Source of the DNA: Kineothrix sp. IPX-CK
Lineage (GTDB): Bacteria > Bacillota > Clostridia > Lachnospirales > Lachnospiraceae
Direction of reading: 5' to 3'
NCBI RefSeq assembly: GCF_039134705.1
Contig: NZ_CP146256.1
Span: 4,340,001 to 4,404,000, forward strand
Length of the DNA stretch: 64,000 nt
Shown piece by piece: positions 9,263-18,218 of this stretch. A program made the translations under genes and the position numbers. The stretch's first letter is position 1, and each line of letters starts with the position of its first letter. The notes beneath the pieces were generated by a model. That model worked only from the letters and a program-made list of their open reading frames with translations. It did not search any database and had not been told where the DNA came from.

Positions 9263-10426
9263 TTACTGTAAATCAGACTCTTTGTAGTAACCGGAATCAA
9301 TCAACAATTCTTTGTAATTATCGATGTCTGCAAATACGGGCTCGCAAAGGTAAGAAGGAATGATACCTGTACCGTTGTCATAGCTTTCCGTATCGTTTAC
9401 CGGTGCCTCGCCGCCTTTCATAACAGCGTCAACCATCTGAACTACCTGTGTTGCTAATGTACGGGTATCTTTGAAGATTGACATAGACTGCTTGCCGTCG
9501 ATCATGTTTTTAACGTTTGCGATATCGCAGTCCTGACCCGTAATAATCGGCCATTCTCCGGTATAAGCTGCTGCCAGAGAGTTAGTGGCGCCAAGTGCTG
9601 TGGAGTCATTAGAGCAAAGAACTGCATCTAATTTTGTTCCATCCGCATAGTAAGAAGCGATGATAGCGTCCATTCTGGACTGTGCTGTTTCTGTTGACCA
9701 GTTAGCTGTCGCAACTTTTTCAAAAGCTACAGAACCGGATTTTACAACCAGTTTGCCTTCATCGATGTACGGCTGAAGAACATCCATTGCACCGCCATAG
9801 AAGAATCTTGCATTGTTGTCACCGGGGTCACCCGTAAAGATTTCAATATTGAAAGGTCCTGCCGCATTATCGAGATCAAGCGTGTCTCTGATGTATTCGC
9901 CCTGCTTTGTACCTACCATGTAGTTATCAAATGTAGCATAATAAGTAACAGCATCCGAATTCATGATCAAACGATCATATGCAATTACCGGGATTCCTGC
10001 GTCCTTTGCCTGAGCGAGAACAGTTCCTAAAGAGTCACCATCGATAGAAGCAATTACTAAGAGCTGGCATCCGTTGGAAATCATATTCTCAATCTGAGAT
10101 ACCTGCGTAGTAATATCATTGCTTGCATACTGAAGGTCAACCTCGTATCCGGCTTCCTTCAACTGTGCTTCCATATTAGAACCGTCCTGATTCCAACGCT
10201 GTAAATCTTTTGTCGGCATTGCTACGCCTATTAATCCGCCGGCAGCATCTGTTTCTGCCGGAGCTTCCGCTGCTTCTTCTGCAGGAGCTGCTTCTTCTGC
10301 AGGAGCCTCAGTTGTCGTTTCTGCCGGAGCCTCTGTGGTCGCTGTCGTATTGGAGCTTCCGCATCCAACAAGCAGTGTCGCTGCCATTGCTACGCTGAGC
10401 AATGCACTTATTACTTTTTTCTTCAT
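9263..10426 (-). CDS. chvE: Multiple-monosaccharide binding lipoprotein (ChvE-like)
   Basis: This 387-residue lipoprotein has lipobox LLVGC (Cys23) and a low-complexity Ala/Glu/Thr/Pro linker to about residue 65. Next comes a type I periplasmic-binding fold beginning IGVAMPTKDLQRWNQDG, with IASIDGDSLG, YDRLIMNSD and GQDCDIANVK as ligand-pocket loops. These features match the ChvE/XylF class that delivers aldoses to MmsA/MmsB. ATG 10426 follows GGGAGGA. It is the first gene of its transcript, since a terminator at 10545-10596 separates it from the upstream regulatory genes. Confidence 0.93.
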   Translation of the reverse strand: MKKKVISALLSVAMAATLLVGCGSSNTTATTEAPAETTTEAPAEEAAPAEEAAEAPAETDAAGGLIGVAMPTKDLQRWNQDGSNMEAQLKEAGYEVDLQYASNDITTQVSQIENMISNGCQLLVIASIDGDSLGTVLAQAKDAGIPVIAYDRLIMNSDAVTYYATFDNYMVGTKQGEYIRDTLDLDNAAGPFNIEIFTGDPGDNNARFFYGGAMDVLQPYIDEGKLVVKSGSVAFEKVATANWSTETAQSRMDAIIASYYADGTKLDAVLCSNDSTALGATNSLAAAYTGEWPIITGQDCDIANVKNMIDGKQSMSIFKDTRTLATQVVQMVDAVMKGGEAPVNDTESYDNGTGIIPSYLCEPVFADIDNYKELLIDSGYYKESDLQ

Positions 10427-10544
10427 TCTTGCAAATCCTCCCTTAAATTTGTTGTTAACAACTACTTCCTTGTTACAAATCGAATATATCATAATAAAAA
10501 TAGGATTTGCTTGTATTCTTCTTCAAATTTTTAATATTTTATTA

Positions 10545-10596
10545 AATAAAAAAAAGGAGATGCTAGCATTTTTTTGTGCCATTCGTCCATCTCCTT
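10545..10596 (-). terminator. Rho-independent terminator after the second sugar-binding protein
   Basis: AAGGAGATG (10554-10562) pairs with CATCTCCTT (10588-10596) and, on the minus strand, runs into nine T residues. It separates the regulator/binding-protein operon from the chvE-mmsA-mmsB operon. Confidence 0.85.
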
Positions 10597-10628
10597 CAAA
10601 ATATTCCTATTCCTTTTTGTCATATTTA

Positions 10629-11681
10629 CTAATTCGGCATTTTATCCGGCACATTAAGGTAAACATCTTCCTTTAAATGAAATCCGCTGTTAATAATGAC
10701 CTCATTTATATTATCAATATTTACGCTAATCGGCTCCAAAACAACATAAGGGATATCATAAGTACCGTCATTTATTTTTTTAACATCACTTCCCAAATCT
10801 CCTCCATTTGCAAGAATGATTGCATATTCAGCCGCTGCCTGCGCCAACTTTTCCACCGGCTTGTATACTGTCATCACCTGAGTTCCTTCCACGATCCGCT
10901 GACATGCTTCCAGCTCGGCATCCTGCCCTACCACAGCAATTTTTCCTGCCAGACGCTTTTCCGCAAGGGCATGTACCACCGAAGTAGCCAGACTGTCATT
11001 TCCGCACATAATCCCCCCCGCCTTGTTTACCATCGACGAGTTTTCATATATGTAATTTCCGGCAATCTCCGGTTTCCAGCCGTCCGCATTGATGCCGCCT
11101 ATTACATCGATATTATATTGGTTCATAACTTTCATGAAGCCATTTCTTACAAGCTCCACATTATTATCCGTAACAGGTCCCTGCAGCATTATTACCTCAT
11201 CGGTTTTTAATCCACTGTCGACAAGAGCCTCCGCCATCATTGTTCCTACCGCCTCATTATCAAAGGATATATACAAATCCGCATCCGCATCTTTAATAAT
11301 TCTATCATAACATATGATCTTAATCCCTTGCACTTTTGCCTTTTGAACGACATCCTTCAAACGGCTTCCGTCTATGCTGATGATAACAATAACATCCATT
11401 TGCTTATTAATAAAATACTCAATTTGTTTTATCTGTTCCTCAACTTCACCATTTGCATTCTGCACATTTACTTCAGCACCGTATTCTTTTGCCGTAGATA
11501 CGAACACATCCCTGTCCCTCTGCCAGCGCTCTATAACAAACGAATCGAAGCACATTCCTATCTGGATTTTATCTTGTCCTGTTTCCACTTTTCCGGTATT
11601 CTCTGCCTGCGTGTTTCCACAGCCTGCCAATAATGCAGATAAGAGACAAAATATGACTGTCAGACGCCTTCCTTTTTTCAT
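10629..11681 (-). CDS. Second sugar-binding lipoprotein in the regulatory operon
   Basis: The 350-residue product has lipobox LLAGC (Cys21) and a type I periplasmic-binding domain close to the ChvE/XylF class: IGMCFDSFVIERWQRD, ISIDGSRLKD, CYDRIIKDAD and GQDAELEACQ correspond to the loops of the ChvE-like protein downstream. Its ribosome site lies in the last codons of the preceding yesN gene and the ATG is only 4 bases past that stop, so it is coupled to the regulators. It may feed the same transporter or act in signalling. Confidence 0.9.
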   Translation of the reverse strand: MKKGRRLTVIFCLLSALLAGCGNTQAENTGKVETGQDKIQIGMCFDSFVIERWQRDRDVFVSTAKEYGAEVNVQNANGEVEEQIKQIEYFINKQMDVIVIISIDGSRLKDVVQKAKVQGIKIICYDRIIKDADADLYISFDNEAVGTMMAEALVDSGLKTDEVIMLQGPVTDNNVELVRNGFMKVMNQYNIDVIGGINADGWKPEIAGNYIYENSSMVNKAGGIMCGNDSLATSVVHALAEKRLAGKIAVVGQDAELEACQRIVEGTQVMTVYKPVEKLAQAAAEYAIILANGGDLGSDVKKINDGTYDIPYVVLEPISVNIDNINEVIINSGFHLKEDVYLNVPDKMPN

Positions 11682-11685
11682 ATTC

Positions 11686-12057
11686 TTAAATTCCCTCCTT
11701 GTACTCCGTAGGGGTCACACCGACATTCTTTTTGAATGAACGGCTGAAATAATTAGGATCCTGATAACCTACCATGACACATATTTCTTTCATTGTATAA
11801 TTCGTGTCTTTTAAAAGCTCTTTTGCCTTATCTATTCTCACATTCGTTAAATATTCGATAAAATTCTGTCCCGTCTCTTCTTTGAAAATCTTACTGAAGT
11901 AATAAGGACTTATATTTACCCTTCTGGAGATATCATCCAGCGATACATCTTTATTATAGTGCCCGGCAATATATTCTTTTGCCTCTTCCACCACATTGCT
12001 GGACTTTTCCTCTCTTTTAGTCGCCACATTGCGGCAGGCTCCTGTCATCTTCTCCAC
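11686..12057 (-). CDS. AraC-type DNA-binding half of an amber-interrupted YesN regulator
   Basis: This frame holds the last 123 residues of a YesN-type response regulator, with two helix-turn-helix units (SLDDISRRVNISPYYFSKIF and MKEICVMVGYQDPNYFSRSF). It is in the same frame as the receiver half upstream and only the TAG at 12073-12075 separates them. If it is translated separately it would start at GTG 12057 or ATG 12033, neither with a good ribosome site. The AraC unit itself has no damage. It may therefore be made by readthrough, or be the remains of a recently broken gene. Confidence 0.8.
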   Translation of the reverse strand: MEKMTGACRNVATKREEKSSNVVEEAKEYIAGHYNKDVSLDDISRRVNISPYYFSKIFKEETGQNFIEYLTNVRIDKAKELLKDTNYTMKEICVMVGYQDPNYFSRSFKKNVGVTPTEYKEGI

Positions 12058-12072
12058 AAACCATTCCTTAAG

Positions 12073-12075
12073 CTA
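12073..12075 (-). other. In-frame TAG codon splitting the YesN gene
   Basis: Codon 402 of the combined 531-codon frame is TAG, between LQGIE and LKEWFVEKM. Both flanks read as one continuous YesN linker, without any change of frame. One base change (for example from GAG, CAG or AAG) would restore a full-length regulator. Confidence 0.85.
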
Positions 12076-13278
12076 TTCTATTCCCTGCAGTTCCATAACA
12101 ACTGGCAAGTAATCCGTTCTTGCGCAGAACTGGTATGTCATTCCTCCGTTTTCGTATGCCAGATGTTCTGCCCATAAGACAAATTCCAAAGTTTTCAGAC
12201 GAATATCCATAACACTGGCCGGATAGGTTTCTCCCATCCAATCGAAATACCTGCCCGAATAGATAAGAGTAGCGTTAATATCTCCCTTTAAAATCGAGTC
12301 GAACAACTCCTTTTCCAAATCGATAGGATAATTATCCTCATATTCACATCCAAGCGGAAGATCCTCTGCATGAGCAACGCTTCCCGTTGTATTGATCAGC
12401 GCATTCAAAGACTCATTATAAGATTCCTGCTGATCATTAAGACTTTTTACCGAGCCGATACCGATACGAAAGCTGACATCTATTCTTTTCCGCATCTTTC
12501 GTACCAGCTGCCTCGCCTTTTCGATCAGCTCAATTCTCTCATTATAATCCATTTTAGAAGAACCATACGGAACGAGCACCGGTATCTTATTCGCCATGAT
12601 TCCTCCGACGATTCCCGGAAAGTACTCCTTAATAAGCTCCCTTACCTCTCTGTAATGACTTTGAAGGCGCATTCCGGCTCCCACTGCATTGGTCATATAA
12701 TTTCCCCTCTGCTCTTCCCCGCACACTACTCCTATCATGTATCCATACTCTTCATTTATTCCCAGAAGACTCTTATAATTTTCCACATCTTCCTTGAAAT
12801 ATTCCTGAAGCAGTATATTATATATTAGTCCGTTTTCAATGATAGGAACCACTGTCTCCAGCTTTTCCTTAACCATTAAATCATTGCTCCTTTTAGCCCG
12901 TTCATTATCGATCTGCACCATGGCCTTTTTCAAGACCTGCGTTATCTTCTCTCTATTCATGGGCTTTGTAAGGTATTCCATTACTCCTAAATTAATTGCC
13001 TCTTTCGCATAGTCAAACTTATCGTACGCGGACATTATAATAAAAATAACGTTAGAATTCGTTTTTCTTATTTCTTTCATGGCTTCTATGCCGCTGATAC
13101 CAGGCATGTGAATATCCATAATGGCAATATCCGGACGCAGATGCTCTGCCAGTTCTATGACGTTTCGCCCGGTTTTGGCATACTCCACTATGCACTCATC
13201 GCCAAACTCTTTTTCGATAACGAATTTCAAAGAATCGATTACGATACCCTCATCATCCGCAAGCATTATCTTATACAT
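12073..13278 (-). CDS. Receiver and linker half of an amber-interrupted YesN response regulator
   Basis: The 401-residue product starts with a complete CheY-like receiver (MYKIMLADDEG; phospho-acceptor in AIMDIHMPG; the conserved Lys in YLTKP). It continues through the long YesN linker and stops at TAG just before the AraC domain. Without the AraC part it could be phosphorylated but not bind DNA. ATG 13278 is preferred over ATG 13284 because AAGAGG lies 7 bases from the former and only 1 base from the latter. Its 5' end overlaps the kinase gene by 8 bases, so it is coupled to the sensor kinase. Confidence 0.85.
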   Translation of the reverse strand: MYKIMLADDEGIVIDSLKFVIEKEFGDECIVEYAKTGRNVIELAEHLRPDIAIMDIHMPGISGIEAMKEIRKTNSNVIFIIMSAYDKFDYAKEAINLGVMEYLTKPMNREKITQVLKKAMVQIDNERAKRSNDLMVKEKLETVVPIIENGLIYNILLQEYFKEDVENYKSLLGINEEYGYMIGVVCGEEQRGNYMTNAVGAGMRLQSHYREVRELIKEYFPGIVGGIMANKIPVLVPYGSSKMDYNERIELIEKARQLVRKMRKRIDVSFRIGIGSVKSLNDQQESYNESLNALINTTGSVAHAEDLPLGCEYEDNYPIDLEKELFDSILKGDINATLIYSGRYFDWMGETYPASVMDIRLKTLEFVLWAEHLAYENGGMTYQFCARTDYLPVVMELQGIE

Positions 13279-14785
13279 CTTCATACCTCTTTTCTTGAAC
13301 GGGAAGATATATTCTAACCTCTGTTCCCTTGTTCTCACCTTCGCTTACTATTTCCAGTACGTCTTCGCTTTCTAAGAATAACTTTAACCTGCTTATTACG
13401 TTATCCAGGCCTATTCCATTTGAATTTCCTGAAATATCTTCAGATTTTAGATTACCGTTCAGTATCTTTTCTATTTTCTCTTTCTTTATCCCAATTCCAT
13501 TATCGCGGACACTGATACATACGTTATCTTCTATTTCATATACCGAGAGAATGATTTTTCCTTCCCATCCAATATCTCTGATGCCATAATTTACACTGTT
13601 TTCGACTATAGGCTGCAAGATCATGCTGGGGACCTGAATATTATTGAATCTTTCATCAACATTTTTCTCAAAATGGATCTCCCCCGAAAAACGCACATTT
13701 AGAATGTATATATAGCTATCTATTAAGCTTATTTCGTCACCCAGCGTTACGATTTCATTATTCTTCATATTATATCTGAAGAATTCCGCCATATTCTGTA
13801 CATATTCATAGGTTCTGTCCGCTCTCTCCATCATCGCCAGCTGTGCGCCCGCATTTAGCGTATTAAACAAGAAATGGGGATTGATCTGGGCTTGCAAGTA
13901 TTTCAACTGTGCGTCCTTTAAATGGGTTTCCATCATTAATTCTTTTTCTTTCATGGCACGTTCTTTTTCCATGCTCGTCTTTATCCTGGCTATATATGCC
14001 CGTATATTAACAATCATTTTATTAAATGCCTTGGTCACGACTCCTATTTCATCACGTGACTGCACTTCAAGAAGATCCAAATCAAAATTCCCTTTTGCAA
14101 CTTCACTGGCAGCTACCGACAATGCCTTAAGAGGATTTGTGATGGTCCTTGTTAAGACTATCGTTAATACTATATTACATATAACTACGCAGATCAGTAT
14201 GCCATTGCTGACTAACTCCAAGGACTTAAAAGAAATGGACAATGCCTCATATGTCAGCGAATTATTCTTGAACTGTTCATTATTCAGGCTATATATGTAC
14301 GTACTTATGTACTCATATAGCTCGCTCGCGTTCTCATAGCGAACTTTATATTTTTCAACATTCCGCCCGCGCTTCGCCTCTACCGTCTGATTGGTCAGCT
14401 CCAAATAGTTGTCGGACATATAACGTATGTTTCTCTCCATAAGAAGCAGCTGATCGTTACTGATAATATCATTCAGCTCTAACATCATAGATTGATAGTT
14501 CTGTTCACTTCTATAATAGTCCTCCATGGAATCCGACGACTTTGTATTCAGATAAGTAGTCATACTCGTCTGCACATTCGTTAACGCATCATTTAGTTCA
14601 TTCAGCTTGACATTTCCCTGATATACCACGTCCAATTTATTAACCATGCTGTTAATATTGAGATACATAAATAAATTGACGACAAAAATAATAACGCTGC
14701 TGGTTACCAGAGTCAATGCGATCTTAGTCTGTAAAGACATGTCACGGATACTTTTTCTGTTTTTGTTCAAAAGTTTCTCACTCAT
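13271..14785 (-). CDS. YesM/LytS-type sensor histidine kinase
   Basis: The 504-residue kinase has a first membrane helix near residues 22-45, an extracytoplasmic helical region of about 125 residues, and a second helix near 172-192. Then come a HAMP domain, the His_kinase motif INPHFLFNTLNAG with the phospho-acceptor His, and an HATPase domain (N-box QPIVENSVNYGI; G1 box RDNGIGI; G2 SNGIGLDNV). It should phosphorylate the YesN protein encoded next. ATG 14785 overlaps the stop of the upstream binding-protein gene (ATGAGTGA), showing coupling. Confidence 0.93.
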   Translation of the reverse strand: MSEKLLNKNRKSIRDMSLQTKIALTLVTSSVIIFVVNLFMYLNINSMVNKLDVVYQGNVKLNELNDALTNVQTSMTTYLNTKSSDSMEDYYRSEQNYQSMMLELNDIISNDQLLLMERNIRYMSDNYLELTNQTVEAKRGRNVEKYKVRYENASELYEYISTYIYSLNNEQFKNNSLTYEALSISFKSLELVSNGILICVVICNIVLTIVLTRTITNPLKALSVAASEVAKGNFDLDLLEVQSRDEIGVVTKAFNKMIVNIRAYIARIKTSMEKERAMKEKELMMETHLKDAQLKYLQAQINPHFLFNTLNAGAQLAMMERADRTYEYVQNMAEFFRYNMKNNEIVTLGDEISLIDSYIYILNVRFSGEIHFEKNVDERFNNIQVPSMILQPIVENSVNYGIRDIGWEGKIILSVYEIEDNVCISVRDNGIGIKKEKIEKILNGNLKSEDISGNSNGIGLDNVISRLKLFLESEDVLEIVSEGENKGTEVRIYLPVQEKRYEDV

Positions 14786-15806
14786 CGTTCTTGCCATCTC
14801 CAATATAACTTACAACATTATCTGAGTTGATCACGGTAACGTCTACTGAAAAATATTCGCTGACATTACCAAGCTCATAAAATTCGTTCAAAGCTTCTAC
14901 ACAAAGCCTCCCCATCTGGCTCGTATCTATAGAAATCGTTGAATATATTACGTTTCGTTCTATTGCCTGCAGGATAGACGGAGCATCATAATATCCAATA
15001 ATATCTATGCTTCCTACTTTATTATAATCGACTACCGCCTGATAAACGCAGGCAGTACTCAGTTCATCCAAGCAGATGATGATATCCGGCAGCACCTCCG
15101 AACTCATAAAAATGTCCCGGATAGATTCTTCGGCCGAAAATGTATTTTCATTATCCACCATTTTCATCTCGAGGTGTGCGCCGCCGCCTTTTGGCATTTC
15201 ATTCATGGCAGTTTCCTGAATACCTGAAAAAAGCACATTTTGACTCGTACCGTCAGAACTTCCGCTCATCAATATAAGGACGTTCTTCTCATTTTGCCCG
15301 CATAGCTCTATTACTTGCCTTCCGTATTCGCGCCCGAGGTTATAACTGCCAACACCGACAAAGCTCTGCCGCTCTCCGCTGGTATTATCTCCTAATACTG
15401 TAACTACCGGAATTTGCTGATTGACAGCCTCATTTATTAGTTCCGTTATCTTTGCACTTTCGTCTGCCTCAACGATAATTCCGTCTACTTGAGAATTAAT
15501 CGCAACCTTCATTAATTCTTCCCGCGAATATTCCTCCGACAAATTATTGCCAAGCATCTCTACATAGACATTTGTTTCCTGTCCGTCTTCTTTCGCTCCG
15601 TCATAGACAGTTTTCCAGAATTCCGAGGTTCTGTCGTTAACAATCATGACGTAATATTTTTCATATGCTTCACGTTCTTCATAATCCAATACTTTAGTTA
15701 TTTTTCCGGTTTGTATTTTGAAAAAAGCAAGGCTTCCTATTATAGCCAGAATCACAAATAATATTATGCTGATACTAATAATAAAAACTTTTCTATTATC
15801 TTCCAT
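14778..15806 (-). CDS. Membrane-anchored sugar-binding sensor protein
   Basis: A 342-residue protein with an uncleaved N-terminal membrane helix (residues 8-31) and no lipobox, then a type I periplasmic-binding (LacI/ribose-type) domain: YYVMIVNDRTSEFWKTVYDG, VDGIIVEADES, DIIGYYDAPSI. Gene order binding protein-YesM-YesN is the arrangement described for the XylFII-LytS-YesN three-component xylose sensor of Clostridium beijerinckii, in which the anchored binding protein presents sugar to the kinase. I infer the same role here. The ATG at 15806 begins just before the hydrophobic helix; its ribosome site (GATAGG) is weak. Confidence 0.85.
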   Translation of the reverse strand: MEDNRKVFIISISIILFVILAIIGSLAFFKIQTGKITKVLDYEEREAYEKYYVMIVNDRTSEFWKTVYDGAKEDGQETNVYVEMLGNNLSEEYSREELMKVAINSQVDGIIVEADESAKITELINEAVNQQIPVVTVLGDNTSGERQSFVGVGSYNLGREYGRQVIELCGQNEKNVLILMSGSSDGTSQNVLFSGIQETAMNEMPKGGGAHLEMKMVDNENTFSAEESIRDIFMSSEVLPDIIICLDELSTACVYQAVVDYNKVGSIDIIGYYDAPSILQAIERNVIYSTISIDTSQMGRLCVEALNEFYELGNVSEYFSVDVTVINSDNVVSYIGDGKNDE

Positions 15807-16181
15807 CTCAATACCTATCTGCGCGTTGCGGCGCGCACTCAAATCAATAGTTGAATACGTATTTTTATTCAATATTTTAATATTGCGATAATTCTTTTTA
15901 TTTTAAGCATGTAAATTTAATAACGTCAATATTTTTAATATTAACATAAAATCGGTAAAATATCTGGCTAATATTTTATAGAATAAGAATGTTTTCTAAC
16001 GTTAATAAATTAACGGGATTGACACATTTTTATCAGTATGTTTTTTTTTAAATACTTTAGAAAAACTTACTTAAAAAGTGTTTCCAGAACAAAAAAAATC
16101 TGTTACATTCATAGTATAATTGGGGAATTAGGGTTATACAATACTATAATTTTACTTTATTCTACACAGGAGGTTTTATAT
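15807..16181. other. A/T-rich divergent intergenic region
   Basis: About 375 bases separate the sugar-sensor operon (minus) from the DUF1905-papain gene (plus). The stretch is very A/T-rich with several short TAATATT inverted repeats. A TATAAT at 16115-16120 may be a -10 element for the plus-strand gene, but no matching -35 is evident. I see no RNA gene or riboswitch. Confidence 0.5.
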
Positions 16182-16856
16182 ATGAGGTATTTCTTTAACG
16201 GCAAGATTGAAAAGCTGGAGGATATTTATTGTATCCGCATTCCTTTTAACATTTGGGAGGTGTGTCAGCAGAGAGGTTTCATTCATGCGGACATTACCTT
16301 AAACAACAAAGTGATAGAATGCGAACTTCTTCCCGAAGAAAAAGGTAATTACAAAATTTATCTGAATGAGGAAGATGTATCTCATGTTGATATTACCAAA
16401 GTTCACAAAATATTACTGCATATAAGTAACAGCTTAATTGAAATAGGTAAAGAAAGTCCTTACACTCTGGAACATCCCATTCGTACGATTGACAGTATGA
16501 ACATTCTCATCCAGCCTGATGACGGCCTCTGCGGACAGACTTGCGTAGCGATGTTAGCAGGTGTTACCATTGCAGAAGTCATCAGCGACATGGGCTTTCG
16601 CGAGTGGCAGGCTACCATAGGCAGAGTTATTCCCGCCCTTAACTATTATGGGCTCGGCCACACCGGCACAATTATTTATCCGGGCGGCGGAGAAGAAGTT
16701 ATCTTCCCCAAATGCTGTATCATCATCGAACGCATGGGAAGATTCGGTCACTATCTCGTACATTACGATGGTAAATTCTATGATCCCAGCTTAGGCATTA
16801 TGGAATATTATGATACGAGCAAATTGCTCGGCTATCTGGAGGTAATCTCCTGCTAG
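16182..16856 (+). CDS. DUF1905-like domain fused to a papain-like cysteine peptidase domain
   Basis: The 224-residue protein begins MRYFFNGKIEKLED with the features of a DUF1905 beta domain up to about residue 90 (GKIE, IRIPF, EKGNYKIYL). Residues about 105-224 look like a papain-fold hydrolase: the Cys is in GLCGQTCVAMLAG, the His in GHYLVHYDG and the Asp/Asn in KFYDPSLG. No signal peptide is present, so it acts in the cytoplasm. ATG 16182 follows AGGAGG by 8 bases; an upstream in-frame ATG at 16038 would add 48 implausible residues. The substrate is unknown. A terminator follows. Confidence 0.75.
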   Translation: MRYFFNGKIEKLEDIYCIRIPFNIWEVCQQRGFIHADITLNNKVIECELLPEEKGNYKIYLNEEDVSHVDITKVHKILLHISNSLIEIGKESPYTLEHPIRTIDSMNILIQPDDGLCGQTCVAMLAGVTIAEVISDMGFREWQATIGRVIPALNYYGLGHTGTIIYPGGGEEVIFPKCCIIIERMGRFGHYLVHYDGKFYDPSLGIMEYYDTSKLLGYLEVISC

Positions 16857-16889
16857 ACAGTACTGTTTGATTGAAAAAACTATGCGTGG

Positions 16890-16925
16890 ACCCGGAGGCT
16901 CAGTACGGCTGCCGGGTATTTTTTC
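16890..16925 (+). terminator. Terminator after the DUF1905-papain gene
   Basis: ACCCGG (16890-16895) pairs with CCGGGT (16912-16917) and is followed by ATTTTTT on the plus strand, 34 bases past the stop codon. Confidence 0.7.
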
Positions 16926-17109
16926 GCAGTGCTGTACATTAAATCAAATTCAGAAGAGGTTATTTTATATAAAAAATGAGATTAGGAGTTTTTTTACTGC
17001 CGGCAGGAAAACCTTTCCCTTAGATAAAAATATTTTAAGCAAAAATTATCAAGAACTATTTTTCTAAAAAGCTTATAATGATGATATGCTCTTAGAAAGG
17101 AGGATATAT

Positions 17110-17499
17110 ATGGACCATTATTCTAAAGTGCGTGATACGCTTGAATTCATTGAGAAAAATCTGGATCACAAGATTAATCTTGACGATCTTTCGCAAAAAA
17201 CCTATCTTTCCAAATATCATTACCACAGGGTTTTTCACAAGATAACAGGAGAATCCGTCGCCAGATATATAACAAAGAGGCGGATGGCAAAGGCCGGAGA
17301 AGAGCTTTCTGAGACCGATGAGCCTATAATTGATATTGCCCTAAAATATCAGTATTCTTCCCAGGAATCCTTTTCAAGGGCTTTTATGCGGATTTATGGC
17401 GTTGCTCCGGGAAAATATCGGAAGATATACGGCAACAGTAAATCCAATAATGTGATCAATCTTAGCTGCTTCAATCAAATCACAACTATGGCTGCATAG
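17110..17499 (+). CDS. Small AraC-family regulator (DNA-binding domain only)
   Basis: A 129-residue protein consisting almost only of an AraC helix-turn-helix pair: NLDDLSQKTYLSKYHYHRVF and PIIDIALKYQYSSQESFSRAF. It lacks a sensory domain; the last 25 residues are unremarkable. ATG 17110 follows AAAGGAGG. The stop is 18 bases before the clpP paralogue, which has its own GGAGG, so the two form an operon and the regulator may control ClpP or respond to a partner. Confidence 0.9.
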   Translation: MDHYSKVRDTLEFIEKNLDHKINLDDLSQKTYLSKYHYHRVFHKITGESVARYITKRRMAKAGEELSETDEPIIDIALKYQYSSQESFSRAFMRIYGVAPGKYRKIYGNSKSNNVINLSCFNQITTMAA

Positions 17500-17517
17500 G
17501 CAGTATATGGAGGAAGT

Positions 17518-18099
17518 ATGAGTAATCTTGTACCTATGGTGATCGAGCAAACATCCCGAGGCGAACGATCTTATGATATTTTTTCGAGGCTGTTAAATGA
17601 CCGTATTGTCATGCTTAACGGCATGGTGACGAATGAAACTGCCAGCCTGATTATAGCGCAGATGCTCTTTCTGGAATCTACCGACTGTGATAAAGATATC
17701 CACTTTTATATCAACAGCCCGGGCGGTTCTGTTACAGACGGGTTCGCTATTATGGATACCATGAACTATATCAAGTGCAATGTCTCCACCATCAGCGTAG
17801 GCCAATCGGGAAGCGCGGCTTCGTTGCTTTTGGCATCAGGAACAAAAGGTAAACGCTTTGCACTGAAAAATAGTGAAGTGCTAATTCATCAGCCTTCAAT
17901 ATCCGGCGGGCTGCAAGGGCAGGCCACAGATATTAAAATCCACAGTGACTGGCTGGAAAAAACGAAAGAGAAACTGAATGAGATATATAGTAACCTTACA
18001 GGCCAATCACTCGAAAAAATCAAGGAAGATATGGAACGAGATTTTTACATGACGGCTGAGCAGGCAAAAGAATATGGATTAATTGACGAGATTTTTTGA
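17518..18099 (+). CDS. clpP: ClpP-family serine protease paralogue
   Basis: This 193-residue protein matches ClpP over its length: [11 protein letters not shown], the nucleophile segment [10 protein letters not shown] with Ser99, His124 in VLIHQP, and Asp175 in [22 protein letters not shown]. The triad is complete. The usual GMAASMG around the active Ser is GQSGSAAS here, which marks a divergent paralogue. ClpP degrades unfolded proteins with ClpX or ClpC, but neither ATPase is encoded nearby; the partner is instead an AraC regulator. It is probably a second ClpP beside a housekeeping copy elsewhere. Confidence 0.92.
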   Translation: MSNLVPMVIEQTSRGERSYDIFSRLLNDRIVMLNGMVTNETASLIIAQMLFLESTDCDKDIHFYINSPGGSVTDGFAIMDTMNYIKCNVSTISVGQSGSAASLLLASGTKGKRFALKNSEVLIHQPSISGGLQGQATDIKIHSDWLEKTKEKLNEIYSNLTGQSLEKIKEDMERDFYMTAEQAKEYGLIDEIF

Positions 18100-18146
18100 T
18101 GGTAAACTCCCTATCATAGGCTTGAATGCCGAATCCGCGAAATGAT

Positions 18147-18175
18147 TTGACAGCAGTACTATAAACTATTATGAT
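18147..18175 (+). promoter_or_regulatory. Sigma-A-type promoter for superoxide reductase
   Basis: TTGACA (18147-18152), a 17-base spacer and TATGAT (18170-18175) form a near-consensus vegetative promoter 44 bases upstream of the desulfoferrodoxin start codon. Confidence 0.75.
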
Positions 18176-18218
18176 AAAAGTGAGAAAAAATATCACTTAT
18201 ACGCAAGGAGGAAAAGGT

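Noticed and set aside
18147..18175. PerR box at the superoxide reductase promoter
   Set aside because: The A/T-rich sequence matches the PerR consensus in only one half-site, not enough to call.
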